Below are positions 40,365-48,872 of a stretch of DNA of 64,000 bases, piece after piece. Source of the stretch: JAWLAT01 sp041395325 (GTDB lineage Bacteria; Pseudomonadota; Gammaproteobacteria; Xanthomonadales; SZUA-5); assembly GCA_041395325.1 (NCBI GenBank), contig JAWLAT010000003.1:186001-250000 (forward strand), read 5' to 3'. The translations under genes and the position numbers were made by a program. The first letter of the stretch is position 1. Each line of letters opens with the position of its first letter. The notes under the pieces were generated by a model. That model was not told where the DNA came from. It saw only the letters and a program-made list of their open reading frames with translations, and searched no databases.

Positions 40365-41613
40365 GACCGCCAGCCAACCCTGGATCAGCAACGATGCGGT
40401 GGTGCTCGGCCTGCTCCTGGCCAGCCTGGCCTTCGTCTTCTGGACGGCCAACCGTGGCGGCCCGCGCTGGCAGCGCTTCTACGCGATCGTGCCGACGATT
40501 CTGCTGTGCTATCTGATCCCTGGCTTGTTCAACACCGTGGGCATCATCGATGGCGAGCACTCCGGGCTCTACCCGATGGCGCGTGACTATCTGCTCCCGA
40601 CGGCGCTGGCCTTGCTGACGCTGGGCTCGGATCTGCCGGGCATGTTGCGGCTGGGACCAGAGGCGCTCTGGATGTTCCTGGCCGGTACCGCCGGCGTGGT
40701 CATCGGTGCGCCGATCGCGCTGTTGATCATGGGTGCCTTCGATTCGCAATTGTTGAGCGCGGACGGCTCCGATGCCACCTGGAAGGGCATGACCACGCTG
40801 GCCGGCAGCTGGATTGGTGGCGGTGCCAATCAGGCCGCCATGAAAGAGGTCTTCGAGGTCGACACCCAGCTGTTCGCCAAGTTTGTCGCGGTGGACGTGA
40901 TCGTGGCCAACATCTGGACCGCGATGCTGTTCTGGATCGCCGGCAACGCGGCCTGGATCGATCGCCGCATCGGCGCCGACACCACGGCGATCGACGAACT
41001 GCGTGATCGACTGGTGCGCTTCGAGCAGGAGCACGCGCGCAACCCGACGCTGACCGATCTGCTGGTCGTGCTGGCCGCTGGTTTTGGCATCACTGCCCTC
41101 GCGCATGCACTGGCTGGCGTGATTGCGCCTTGGATCGGCGCGAATTTTCCGGCGCTGAGCGATCTGGCACTGGATTCGCGTTTCTTCTGGATCGTCATCA
41201 TCGCCACCACCCTGGGTCTGGCGCTGTCGTTCACTCGCGCCCGCCAGCTGGAAGCGGTGGGGGCCAGCAAGATCGGCTCGGTGGCGTTGTACGTGCTGGT
41301 GGCGACCATCGGCATGCAGATCGACATCACCCGGGTCTTTACCGATCCGCAGTTGTTCGCGCTGGGCCTGATCTGGATCAGCGTGCACGCCGGCCTGATG
41401 CTGTTGACGGCGCGGCTGATTCGGGCGCCGATGTTCTTCATGGCTGTCGGCAGTCAGGCCAACATCGGCGGGGCTGCTTCGGCGCCCGTGGTGGCCAGTG
41501 CCTTTCATCCGGCGTTGGCGCCGGTCGGTGTGTTGCTGGCCGTGTTCGGCTACACGCTGGGCACCTATGCGGCCTGGCTTTGCGGACAGATCCTGCGTCA
41601 ACTGGTCGGCTGA
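40357..41613 (+). CDS. DUF819 family membrane protein
   Basis: The 418-residue protein has about ten TM helices arranged as two similar halves, with conserved glycine-rich breaks (SWIGGGANQAAMKEVF in the first half, VGSQANIGGAASAPVVASAF in the second) that are diagnostic of DUF819 and resemble the binding loops of inverted-repeat anion transporters. Transport of an organic anion is inferred, not shown. ATG 40357 is chosen over GTG 40348. Its start lies inside the end of the META lipoprotein gene. Confidence 0.88.
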   Translation: MTETASQPWISNDAVVLGLLLASLAFVFWTANRGGPRWQRFYAIVPTILLCYLIPGLFNTVGIIDGEHSGLYPMARDYLLPTALALLTLGSDLPGMLRLGPEALWMFLAGTAGVVIGAPIALLIMGAFDSQLLSADGSDATWKGMTTLAGSWIGGGANQAAMKEVFEVDTQLFAKFVAVDVIVANIWTAMLFWIAGNAAWIDRRIGADTTAIDELRDRLVRFEQEHARNPTLTDLLVVLAAGFGITALAHALAGVIAPWIGANFPALSDLALDSRFFWIVIIATTLGLALSFTRARQLEAVGASKIGSVALYVLVATIGMQIDITRVFTDPQLFALGLIWISVHAGLMLLTARLIRAPMFFMAVGSQANIGGAASAPVVASAFHPALAPVGVLLAVFGYTLGTYAAWLCGQILRQLVG

Positions 41614-41771
41614 TTTGCCCGCGCTCGCCCTGGTGTTGGGTGGCTACTGGCTTCGCATCCGGCGGCAACGGCTGAAGGCGATATGTGACGCTGTTGCTGA
41701 GTGATATCGGTATCGTCGACCAGACGATCGAAAGCGCACCAAACCCCATCCCCTGTTCACCGAGCTCTTGG

Positions 41772-41777
41772 TAGCAT
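41772..41777 (+). promoter_or_regulatory. Putative -10 box (TAGCAT) for the 41.8-kb gene
   Basis: TAGCAT is about 50 bp before the ATG at 41827, followed by a small hairpin (CGGGAG/CTCCCG). No strong -35. The rest of the 213-bp spacer shows no gene. Confidence 0.25.
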
Positions 41778-41826
41778 CGGGCGCTCACGGGAGAGGGGCT
41801 CCCGCCGACGGGATGCTGGTTCGCTC

Positions 41827-42900
41827 ATGTCCTTGCTCGATCGCATCGGCAAACAGGCACAGCGCGTTCGTGAAGAGCGGGCTGCGGCCGAGCGTGAGAA
41901 GCAGCGGCTGGAAGATCGCTACGAGCAGATCGTGGCGCCGGCGATGGAAGGTCTGCATGACTACCTGCAGGCACTGTCGCGCGATCTGGGCGAGGTGCAA
42001 CCGCCGGTGCAGTTGCACTACCAGTTGATCCACTACGGACCGATCGTCGCCAACGCGCTGCACGAATATCGGATCGAGAAGCACAAGCGCCGCTTCGGCT
42101 ACGAGATCACCATGGCCTGGCGGGCCAAAGTGGACTACGAAAAAGGCGCGGAGCAGCGCATCCACGGGCATCGCCGGGTCAAGCAGTTGATTGACCAGCT
42201 GCGCCAGCTGCACCTGGGCGGCGTACGCGAGGCCGAACATGGCCCCAATGGCGATCTGATCGAGGCGCGCATCCACCCGCGCGGCTTTCTGCATCTGGAG
42301 CTGACCGCCAAGGCCAGTGCCTACGACACCTACATGCGCTTGAGCTTCCGCCATCTGGATTCGCTCGGGCAGACCCACAAGCACGTGGTGGCCGAGCAGC
42401 TGGATGCTGGTTTCTACGATCGACTGGGCCGTTTTCTGATCCGCGAGGATGACGAACTGATCAAGGAGCAGCTGTCGCCGGAGCTCCGCGCGCGGTTGCA
42501 GGAAGCGGTGGGTTCCAGCGAGCCGCTGACGATGCTCAGCGAAACCGTGCTCGATCCGCTGGCACCGACCGATGAACCCTTCGAGGTCGTGGAGGACGAA
42601 GCCACTGACGAACTCGCCAAGGAAGAGATCGATGCGCCACCCGATTCAGCGGTTGTCGACGATGCCTCTGCCGCGTCGGTGCCCCTGTCGCGCCAACCGG
42701 CGCTGACCGAGGAGCCGCTGGACCGCAGTTTCTCGCATCTGGCCGACAAGGACCGTGAGCTGCTGCTGCAGGCTTCGCTGAAGGCGCTGGCCCCGGCTGA
42801 AACGGCGGTCGAGGATCTGACCGACGATCGCCAGCTCAAGGCGGCCGCCTTCGTGCTGCGCATGAAGCTGATGGCCGACCAGCTGCGCGACAAGGATTGA
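41827..42900 (+). CDS. Uncharacterised cytoplasmic protein with N-terminal coiled coil
   Basis: The 357-residue protein starts with a charged coiled coil (GKQAQRVREERAAAEREKQR), continues with a mixed alpha/beta region (LHYQLIHYGPIVANALHEYR, RRFGYEITMAWRAKVDYE, YDTYMRLSFRHLDSLG), and ends with an acidic, Ser/Pro-rich linker and a helical tail (ELLLQASLKALAPAETAVEDL). No signal peptide or membrane segment and no catalytic motif is seen. I do not recognise the family. It is followed after 5 bp by the Rieske oxygenase gene and may share its transcript. Confidence 0.8.
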   Translation: MSLLDRIGKQAQRVREERAAAEREKQRLEDRYEQIVAPAMEGLHDYLQALSRDLGEVQPPVQLHYQLIHYGPIVANALHEYRIEKHKRRFGYEITMAWRAKVDYEKGAEQRIHGHRRVKQLIDQLRQLHLGGVREAEHGPNGDLIEARIHPRGFLHLELTAKASAYDTYMRLSFRHLDSLGQTHKHVVAEQLDAGFYDRLGRFLIREDDELIKEQLSPELRARLQEAVGSSEPLTMLSETVLDPLAPTDEPFEVVEDEATDELAKEEIDAPPDSAVVDDASAASVPLSRQPALTEEPLDRSFSHLADKDRELLLQASLKALAPAETAVEDLTDDRQLKAAAFVLRMKLMADQLRDKD

Positions 42901-42905
42901 GCGTC

Positions 42906-43991
42906 ATGGACGTGGCCGCACTGCCCGGACTGGCTCCGCAAGCGCTGGCGCGCGCGCTGGCCCTGCCGGCCGAGTGCTACACCGATGCCACGCTGGCGGC
43001 CATCGAACGCCGGCAGGTCTTCGGCCGTGGCTGGCAGTTCGTCGCTCACGCCAATGAGGTCCCGGACCCGGGCAGCTTCCTGGCCACCGAGATGGCCGGC
43101 CTGCCGGTGGTGCTGCTGCGCAATGAGGCCGGCGAGCTGCGCGCCTTCCACAATGTCTGTCGCCATCGTGCCGGGCCGGTGGCCCAGGGTCGTGGTTGTG
43201 CCCGCCGGCTGCGCTGCGTCTATCACGGCTGGAGCTATGGGCTGGATGGGCAACTGCGCTCGGCCACCGAAATGGATGGCGCCGAGGACTTCGACCCGCA
43301 GACGGTGCGCCTGCCCGAGCTGTCACTGGCCACCTGGCAGGGCCTGGTGTTCCTGTCCGAACAGCCCGAGGTACCGCTGGCCGCGGTGGTCGAGGGCATG
43401 GATGAGCGCTTCGGCAGCCGCCGTCTGGACCACTATCGCCATCATCGGCAGGTGCGTTATCGACTGGCCTGCAACTGGAAGGTCTATGTCGACAACTACC
43501 TGGAGGGCTATCACGTCCCCCACCTGCACCCCGGCCTGAATCGCCTGCTCGACTATCGCAGCTACATCACCGAGACCCGACCCTGGCATTCCTATCAGTA
43601 CAGCCCGATGGAAAGCGCCACGCTCTACGGGGATGGCGACGCGCTGTACTACTACCTGTGGCCGAACACGATGCTCAACAGCCTGCCGGACCGGTTGCAG
43701 ACCAACCGGGTCCTGCCGCACGGCATCGACCATTGCGAAGTGGTCTTCGACTACTACTATCCCGCCGATCCGGCCGACCCCGAAGCGCAGCAGCGCTGCG
43801 CCGCCGATGTGGCCTTCAGCGACGAGGTCCAGGCCGAGGACGCCGACATCTGCATCGCGGTGCAGCAGGGTCTGGCCTCCGGTGGCTACAGCGCCGGTCG
43901 CTTGAACCCGCGCTGGGAAAACGCCGTGCATCATTTCCACGAACTGCTGCGGGCGGCGTACGCGGCCGGTCGACCAGTGACAGATGCATAG
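42906..43991 (+). CDS. Rieske non-heme iron oxygenase, alpha subunit
   Basis: The 361-residue protein has a Rieske [2Fe-2S] domain (CRHRAGPVAQG and CVYHGWSYG) and a ring-hydroxylating catalytic domain with the mononuclear iron site DNYLEGYHVPHLHPGL (two His) and a later Asp in EDADICIAV. Architecture resembles choline/carnitine-type Rieske monooxygenases. Neither a reductase nor a small subunit gene is adjacent, so electrons must come from elsewhere. ATG 42906 follows the previous stop by 5 bp. The substrate is unknown. Confidence 0.88.
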   Translation: MDVAALPGLAPQALARALALPAECYTDATLAAIERRQVFGRGWQFVAHANEVPDPGSFLATEMAGLPVVLLRNEAGELRAFHNVCRHRAGPVAQGRGCARRLRCVYHGWSYGLDGQLRSATEMDGAEDFDPQTVRLPELSLATWQGLVFLSEQPEVPLAAVVEGMDERFGSRRLDHYRHHRQVRYRLACNWKVYVDNYLEGYHVPHLHPGLNRLLDYRSYITETRPWHSYQYSPMESATLYGDGDALYYYLWPNTMLNSLPDRLQTNRVLPHGIDHCEVVFDYYYPADPADPEAQQRCAADVAFSDEVQAEDADICIAVQQGLASGGYSAGRLNPRWENAVHHFHELLRAAYAAGRPVTDA

Positions 43992-44040
43992 GCGGCCTGG
44001 GCGAAATCCTCCCGTCGCCAATCAGGCCAGGAGACCTCCG

Positions 44041-44463
44041 ATGCAGCACCAATGCTCAACTGCCGACCTGCGCTATCTGGCGGCTTTCGAAGCCTGCGAG
44101 ATCGACGGCGCAGCCTTTCGTCACCGCGAGCATCTGCGCGTGGCCTATGTGCTGATCAGCTGCCACGGTGTGCGCGATGCCTTCCGGCACCTCAAGGCCG
44201 GTCTGCTGCGCCTGCTCGATCACCTGGGTGCCGGGCCAGACAAGTACCACGAGACCATGACCGGGGCCTGGCTATTGGCGGTGGACCACTTCATGCACCG
44301 TGCCGACCACGCCAGCAGCTTCGATGCCTTCATCGAGCGCAATGGCCGCTTGCTCGACGCTTCGATCATGCACACCCACTACCGCCGGGAGACGCTGTAC
44401 TCGGCGCAGGCACGCGAGGCCTTCGTCGAACCGGACCTGGATCCGATCCCGCGGCATGGGTAG
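44041..44463 (+). CDS. Conserved hypothetical protein, helical
   Basis: The 140-residue protein is predicted mostly helical with several His/Arg clusters: AAFRHREHLRVAYVLIS, KYHETMTGAWLLAVDHF, HTHYRRETLYSAQAREAFVEPDLDPIP. I recall similar uncharacterised proteins but no function. AGGAG lies eight bases before the ATG. It follows the Rieske gene by 49 bp on the same strand, so a link to that oxygenase is possible. The conserved His residues might bind a metal, which is inference. Confidence 0.8.
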   Translation: MQHQCSTADLRYLAAFEACEIDGAAFRHREHLRVAYVLISCHGVRDAFRHLKAGLLRLLDHLGAGPDKYHETMTGAWLLAVDHFMHRADHASSFDAFIERNGRLLDASIMHTHYRRETLYSAQAREAFVEPDLDPIPRHG

Positions 44464-44562
44464 CGCCGGATGTTCGTCTGCGGCGATTTGAGCGAACGGC
44501 AAGCGAGCAGCGACGCGATGGTCGCACCGCAATACTGAAGGCCCGAAGCAGGACTTCTTGGC

Positions 44563-45207
44563 ATGGCCAAAGCAGGCACCGATCGAGACCATGAGCGCCC
44601 CCGAATCATCGGTCGCTCCAGCTCGCACTTCACTCGGGTGCTGCGGATCTATGCCGAGTGCTGCGGCATCGACTACGACTTCCAGGTGGTGCCCAGCCTG
44701 AGTTCCACCGATCCGGACGACTATGGCGGTCACCCGGGGCTGCGACTGCCGAGCTTGCAGACGGCTGCCGGGATCACTTTTGGCTCATTGCCGGGCTGCC
44801 GTCGACTCGCTGAGATCAGCCCGCAGGCGCCCGCTACGCTGTGGCCAGAGCAACTGCCTTCGTCCGCACTCGTCAATGCGATGGAGCTGACCACCCAGGC
44901 GATGGCCAGTGAGGTGGGGTTGATCATGCTGACTGTCGGCGGGCAGGCGGACTCGCCCTACGCCGGCAAGCTCCGAACGGGTCTGGAAGGCATGCTGGCG
45001 TGGCTGGAGACCGCCGTCGATGAGATCTTGCCGCTGCAACCCACCGGCCGGCTGAGCTATCTGGACTTGTCGTTGTTTGCGCTCATCGATCACCTGGATT
45101 TTCGCGAGGTACTGCCGCTGCAACCCTATCCGCGGCTGTGCGCCTTTCGCGACCGCTATGCGCAGCAGCCGGCGGCGCTGAAGACCTGTTACGTCTACGA
45201 TTCCTGA
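44563..45207 (+). CDS. Glutathione S-transferase-like protein
   Basis: The 214-residue protein has a thioredoxin-like N-terminal half (RIIGRSSSHFTRVLRIYAECCGI, GLRLPSLQTAAG) and an all-helical C-terminal half (LEGMLAWLETAVDEILPLQ, LSYLDLSLFALIDHLDFR), the GST layout. The Ser-rich loop where GSTs carry their catalytic Ser/Cys is present. Low similarity to common classes makes the substrate uncertain. It overlaps the convergent small secreted-protein gene by 13 bases. Confidence 0.75.
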   Translation: MAKAGTDRDHERPRIIGRSSSHFTRVLRIYAECCGIDYDFQVVPSLSSTDPDDYGGHPGLRLPSLQTAAGITFGSLPGCRRLAEISPQAPATLWPEQLPSSALVNAMELTTQAMASEVGLIMLTVGGQADSPYAGKLRTGLEGMLAWLETAVDEILPLQPTGRLSYLDLSLFALIDHLDFREVLPLQPYPRLCAFRDRYAQQPAALKTCYVYDS

Positions 45208-45476
45208 CCGCGCACAAATTCTCGCGCGACCGCCAGCATGCCCATTCGGCGACGCGCGCACACAAGTGAGACGATTTCGGCGCTCATGCGATCGGGCCTC
45301 GGGTGGACGGCAGATCCCATCTCAGCCGGAGTGACCTCGGGCTCTGTGAGTACATCCAGCCAGTCGAGCCAGTCGGCGCCCGAACCAGGACGCCCGTGAC
45401 CGGTTCCCTCATCGTCTTGCGCCAGACAAAGTTGACTGCCGAGCAGCATTGCGAGAATGAGAGTGATCCGACACAT
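45195..45476 (-). CDS. Small secreted hypothetical protein
   Basis: The 93-residue product has a signal peptide (MCRITLILAMLLGSQLCLAQ) and an acidic then basic mature part (DWLDWLDVLTEPEVTPAEM). GGAAG precedes the ATG at 45476. Codon use is less GC-biased than in its neighbours. I find no family match. Its 3' end overlaps the GST-like gene. It may be a lineage-specific gene. Confidence 0.5.
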   Translation of the reverse strand: MCRITLILAMLLGSQLCLAQDDEGTGHGRPGSGADWLDWLDVLTEPEVTPAEMGSAVHPRPDRMSAEIVSLVCARRRMGMLAVAREFVRGQES

Positions 45477-45600
45477 GATGATCTTCCATTGACTGTCCCG
45501 ATCACACGCTGGCACGGGTCAGTGCATCACGCCAGAGGGCTTTCACGGCCTTGGCCCGCATCTTGCTGCATCCGAGGTACCTCATCGACGGAGTGCAGTC

Positions 45601-45774
45601 ATGTCCTTTGGTCTCTACATGTTGGGAATCGTCATCCTGCTCGGCGGGCTCATCTATGGCGCAGTGCTGGCCGGCGCGCCCACCACGTGGATCGTCGTGG
45701 GTGCAGCGATCGTGGTTGGCGCGGGCGTGATGACCGGCGTGCGCTACACCCGGCAGCGTGATCCGGCCGAATAA
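45601..45774 (+). CDS. 57-residue two-helix membrane protein
   Basis: ATG at 45601 follows GGAG with an eight-base spacer. The product has two hydrophobic helices (FGLYMLGIVILLGGLIYGAV and WIVVGAAIVVGAGVMTGV) separated by a short Ala/Pro/Thr turn, and a basic C-terminus (RYTRQRDPAE) ending in TAA. It stands alone between unrelated genes. Size, ribosome-binding site and hydrophobic pattern support a real small gene; function unknown. Confidence 0.7.
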   Translation: MSFGLYMLGIVILLGGLIYGAVLAGAPTTWIVVGAAIVVGAGVMTGVRYTRQRDPAE

Positions 45775-45909
45775 CCGCGCGCCGCATCCGGTCCGCCTCA
45801 TGCAGTCTGCATGATGGCTCCGGCCGCCTTCGCGCATCGCGCCCGAACGGACTGCTGCGTGCGCTGACCGCGCGGCGCAAAATGCGCGCTCCGACTACAG
45901 GAGCCTCGC

Positions 45910-46287
45910 ATGCGTCAGCGGATCAGTTCCGGTTCCACCTTCGAGCAGCAGATCGGCTACAGCCGGGCAGTGCGTGCCGATCCCTGGGTGTTCGTCTCCG
46001 GCACCACCGGTTTCGACTACGCCACGATGCAGATCGCCGACGATGTGCAGGCGCAGGCCGAACAGTGTCTGCGCAACATCGACACCGCCCTGCGCGAGGC
46101 CGGCGCCACGCTTGCCGACGTGGTGCGGGTGCGCTACCTGTTGCCGGATGCCGCCGACTTCCCGCCCTGCTGGCCGGTGCTGCAGCGCTGGTTTGGCGAG
46201 ATTCGGCCGGCGGCCACGATGCAGGTCTGCGGACTGGCCGACCCGCGGATGCGCATCGAGATCGAAGTGACGGCCTTGAAGGCCTGA
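45910..46287 (+). CDS. RidA (YjgF/YER057c/UK114) family protein
   Basis: The 125-residue protein matches the RidA family from YSRAVRADPWVFVSGTTGFD to TMQVCGLADPRMRIEIEVTALKA, with the usual trimer-forming strands and helix QAEQCLRNIDTALREAGATLADVVRVRYLL. The arginine that binds 2-iminoacids in true RidA appears shifted (DPRMRIEIE), so deaminase activity is not certain. AGGAG precedes the ATG. It converges on the small VOC/GFA gene group. Confidence 0.9.
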   Translation: MRQRISSGSTFEQQIGYSRAVRADPWVFVSGTTGFDYATMQIADDVQAQAEQCLRNIDTALREAGATLADVVRVRYLLPDAADFPPCWPVLQRWFGEIRPAATMQVCGLADPRMRIEIEVTALKA

Positions 46288-46353
46288 ATGACCTTCGCTA
46301 CGTCGCTCAGCGCAAGGACGGTGCGCTCGATCCGCCCGACCGGGACGCATGCC

Positions 46354-46818
46354 TCAGTGCCCGAAAAACTGGACGATGTTGCCCTCCGGATCCTTGATCG
46401 CGAAGGTGCGCGTGCCATCACTGGCGCTGACGATCGGGAAGAACACGTCGACGCCTGCGCGCTGCAACACGTCGAAGCTCTGCTCCAGATCGGTCGTCGA
46501 AAAACCCAGCTTGAAGATGCCGTGGATCTGATGCGACGCCACGTCCGCATTGCGAGGTTCGGCATCGGCGAACTGTGCCAGCTCCAACAAGCTTCCCGGT
46601 CGGCTCAACAGCGCACCCCGCCGTGACTCGTTGTCAGCCCTGGACTGCAGCTCGAATCCCAAATGCTCGGTGTACCAGGCGATGGCCCGATCCAGATCGC
46701 CGACCGACAAAGCGTGAAAGGCGCCGGTGGTGGCGGGCAATTCTGCCGCTGCCGACCAGCTCAGGGGCAACAGGAGCAGCAGCAGTAGGAGGTGGCGAAT
46801 CGCAAGGAATGCGGACAT
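46354..46818 (-). CDS. Exported VOC (glyoxalase/bleomycin-resistance) family protein
   Basis: The 154-residue protein has a signal peptide (LLLLLLLLPLSWSAAA) and one VOC unit: GAFHALSVGDLDRAIAWYTEHLGFEL ... FKLGFSTTDLEQSFDVLQRAGVDVFFP ... RTFAIKDPEGNIVQFFG. The fold uses paired beta-alpha-beta-beta-beta modules and a metal; a periplasmic VOC protein is less common. AGGAGAG precedes the ATG at 46818. It lies 26 bp after the GFA gene and is probably cotranscribed. Confidence 0.85.
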   Translation of the reverse strand: MSAFLAIRHLLLLLLLLPLSWSAAAELPATTGAFHALSVGDLDRAIAWYTEHLGFELQSRADNESRRGALLSRPGSLLELAQFADAEPRNADVASHQIHGIFKLGFSTTDLEQSFDVLQRAGVDVFFPIVSASDGTRTFAIKDPEGNIVQFFGH

Positions 46819-46844
46819 GAGGCTCTCCTGACGGCACGCCCGCG

Positions 46845-47273
46845 CTAGCGCGGGCCGCTGACTGCTGGCGGGGGCGGCTGTCCGACCTCTGCTCGCAAGG
46901 CGGGATCCAGGCAGGCCCAGTTGGGCGCACTGCCGGTCCAGATATTGAGTTGCGGCGGCACGGCCGAAGGTTCGTCCAGCGTGCCGATTCGCACGACCCG
47001 GAATAGAGCGTTGGCCGAAGAACTGGCGAACAGATGGCTGCCACAAGCGGGACAGAATTGGCGAGAAATCTGATTGCCGCTGTCGGCCGTGCTGACGTAG
47101 CAGGCCAGATCGCCGGTGACCGTGATGGCCGCCGCCGGAAACAGCGCGTTGGCAGTGCCGTTGCCAGCGATCTTCTGGCAGGTACGGCACCAGCAGATCC
47201 GCGCGACGAGCGGCTCGGCGTCGATCTGGTAGTGCACCGCTCCACACAGACAACGTCCGGCGTAATGCGTCAT
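46845..47273 (-). CDS. GFA-family (glutathione-dependent formaldehyde-activating-like) zinc protein
   Basis: The 142-residue protein has the GFA zinc signature: GRCLCGAVHYQI, ICWCRTCQKIAGNG and FCPACGSHLFAS, with a final WTGSAPNW. ATG 47273 is chosen because MTHYAGRCLCG is the conserved start and GGGAAAG lies before it. The family includes Gfa and centromere-like proteins; many members are not formaldehyde enzymes. Cotranscribed with the VOC gene downstream. Confidence 0.88.
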   Translation of the reverse strand: MTHYAGRCLCGAVHYQIDAEPLVARICWCRTCQKIAGNGTANALFPAAAITVTGDLACYVSTADSGNQISRQFCPACGSHLFASSSANALFRVVRIGTLDEPSAVPPQLNIWTGSAPNWACLDPALRAEVGQPPPPAVSGPR

Positions 47274-47395
47274 GGTCTTTCCCGATGCAGTCACTGTGGC
47301 TGATGGTGTCGGTGCCGGCCGATCGATCGCGGTCGGTTGGGACGACACAGGCATTGTGCCACTGGCCTGGCGGGCGGCGGCGAGATGCCCGCTTG

Positions 47396-47803
47396 TCAGG
47401 TCGATGGGTCCGGCCAGCGCCCGCCCCAGTCGGCCGGGTCAACGTCAGCCACCGACTGGGAGAACACCCAGCAGTGGCCCGCCAGATCCCGGGCGCTGTA
47501 CTGGCGTTCGCCATAGGGATAGGAGACCGGTGCTCCGGAGACGCTTGCACCCATGGCCACGGCGCGCCGATGGTGGGCATCGACGTCCGCGACACGCACC
47601 ATCACGACGCTGGATCCGGCGACCGCCTCGACCCGCACGGCCACCACCGCAGCCGCACCGACGATCATCTGGATGCGATGATGGCCAATGCGCAGACGTT
47701 CGCGAAAACCGAAGGCCGCGCTCAGCCAGGCACAGGCGGCGTCCACGTCGACGTAGGGCAGCTCCGGGATCACATCACCCGGCGGCATGGACCGATTCAG
47801 CAT
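47396..47803 (-). CDS. VOC family protein (PhnB/glyoxalase-like)
   Basis: The 135-residue cytoplasmic protein begins with the VOC pattern PELPYVDVDAACAWLSAAFGFRERLR and ends YPYGERQYSARDLAGHCWVFSQ, the PhnB-like branch. It is one of several small metabolic or detoxification proteins on this strand. No distinctive catalytic residues can be assigned. Spacing to the GFA gene is 122 bp. Confidence 0.85.
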   Translation of the reverse strand: MLNRSMPPGDVIPELPYVDVDAACAWLSAAFGFRERLRIGHHRIQMIVGAAAVVAVRVEAVAGSSVVMVRVADVDAHHRRAVAMGASVSGAPVSYPYGERQYSARDLAGHCWVFSQSVADVDPADWGGRWPDPST

Positions 47804-47895
47804 CGTTGGCGCTGCAGCGTCAGGGGGCGATCAGTATGCCTGAGGTGCGGCAGAGGCTCGCCCGCGCCGGGAGGGTAGAGACGCGCCCGGGCCAC

Positions 47896-48282
47896 TCAGG
47901 TCTCTGCGGGCGTCCGTTGGGCTCGCAGCTGGGCCGGGTCGTAGAAGAACTGCTCGTGCAGGATGCGATCACCGCGCCATTCCTGATAGGCCAGTTCCTC
48001 CAGTTCGAGGATCGAACCGTCCAGCCCTTCGAAACGGAAGTGCCAGCGAATGACCACCCGATCGCCGTTGGCGAATACCGGGCCGATGCAGCGGGACTGC
48101 ACCGAGCGGACCCGGCGCAGGGCCTGCGCCTCGTGCGCCATCAAGGTCTCGCGGCCGACACGAGGCGCCGAGAAATTCTCCTGCATGCTCGCTTCCGGGT
48201 GATAGAAGCGTTCGATGGCCTCGACGTGGTCGCCCTGCTCGACTTGGGCGATGAACTGGTCGATTCGCGCTTGGCTTGGCAT
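47896..48282 (-). CDS. NTF2/SnoaL-like protein
   Basis: The 128-residue protein has the SnoaL-like cone fold pattern: IDQFIAQVEQGDHVEAIERFYHPEAS, VGRETLMAHEAQALRR, and RVVIRWHFRFEGLDGSILELEELAYQEWRGDRI. ATG 48282 (MPSQARID) is preferred to 48291 since GGAG is then correctly spaced. The family includes isomerases, hydratases and lipid- or polyketide-binding proteins; the role here is unknown. Confidence 0.85.
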   Translation of the reverse strand: MPSQARIDQFIAQVEQGDHVEAIERFYHPEASMQENFSAPRVGRETLMAHEAQALRRVRSVQSRCIGPVFANGDRVVIRWHFRFEGLDGSILELEELAYQEWRGDRILHEQFFYDPAQLRAQRTPAET

Positions 48283-48491
48283 GGTTCCCATCTCCGCTTT
48301 GGGTCACTCATGATGCCGTGGCGGGCGCAGCTTGGATCATCGCGTCGAACTGCGCGACAGCGGCGTATGGACGGGCCAAGCGCATGCGTGAGGTGCTGCT
48401 CAGGCGATCAGTATCGGTGAGTTGGGCGCTGCGGGTGCCCATCTCAGGCCCGCTGAACGTTGCGCAGCCCCGGTCAGCTATCGGAGATTCC

Positions 48492-48525
48492 GAAAAGCAC
48501 AAGGCCCGCGCGAGGCAGGCCTTGT
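48492..48525 (-). terminator. Rho-independent terminator of tRNA-Pro
   Basis: On the minus strand ACAAGGCC and GGCCTTGT form an eight-bp stem around an eleven-base loop, followed by GCTTTTC. It begins 10 bp after the tRNA 3' end. Confidence 0.8.
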
Positions 48526-48534
48526 TGAAGAAGT

Positions 48535-48611
48535 TGGTCGGGGTGAGAGGATTCGAACCTCCGGCCCCCACTTCCCGAAAGTGGTGCTCTACCAGGCTGA
48601 GCTACACCCCG
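48535..48611 (-). tRNA. tRNA-Pro (anticodon CGG)
   Basis: The 77-base gene folds as a cloverleaf: acceptor CGGGGTG/CACCCCG, D-arm AGCTCAGCCTGGTAGAGC, anticodon stem CCACT/AGTGG with loop TTCGGGA (anticodon CGG, plus-strand 48575-48577), T-arm CCGGAGGTTCGAATCC, discriminator A and an encoded CCA end. It reads CCG proline codons. Confidence 0.97.
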
Positions 48612-48636
48612 ACCGTAGGAAGCAGTCAAGCACACC

Positions 48637-48665
48637 AATATAGCGTGCGGAAATTCGCAAGGCAA
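48637..48665 (-). promoter_or_regulatory. Promoter of tRNA-Pro
   Basis: On the minus strand TTGCCT (48665-48660) and TATATT (48642-48637) are 17 bp apart, 26 bp upstream of the mature tRNA 5' end. Confidence 0.7.
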
Positions 48666-48822
48666 GAATGCGCCTCTGCGTCGACCAGTGAGTCCGTGCG
48701 TCCCTCAATTGGGTCACTCGGCAAGACACCCCTCAGTCCTCGCAGCGGTGCCGGTGGAGCGCTGCAGAGTCCGCCCTTCAGACGCCCTGCGACCGTGAGC
48801 CCCGTCCAGCGGCGGGCACGGG

Positions 48823-48828
48823 TATGCT
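48823..48828 (+). promoter_or_regulatory. Putative -10 box (TATGCT) for the glutamate-synthase-like gene
   Basis: TATGCT lies about 45 bp before the ATG at 48873. The 160 bp between it and the tRNA promoter show no gene. Confidence 0.3.
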
Positions 48829-48872
48829 GCATCGCCCGGCCGCTGCAGCGGCCGCATCAGAGTCGGCCGCCG

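Noticed and set aside
48308..48571. Small minus-strand frame running through tRNA-Pro and its terminator
   Set aside because: It overlaps a well-folded tRNA and its terminator, so it cannot be a normal gene.
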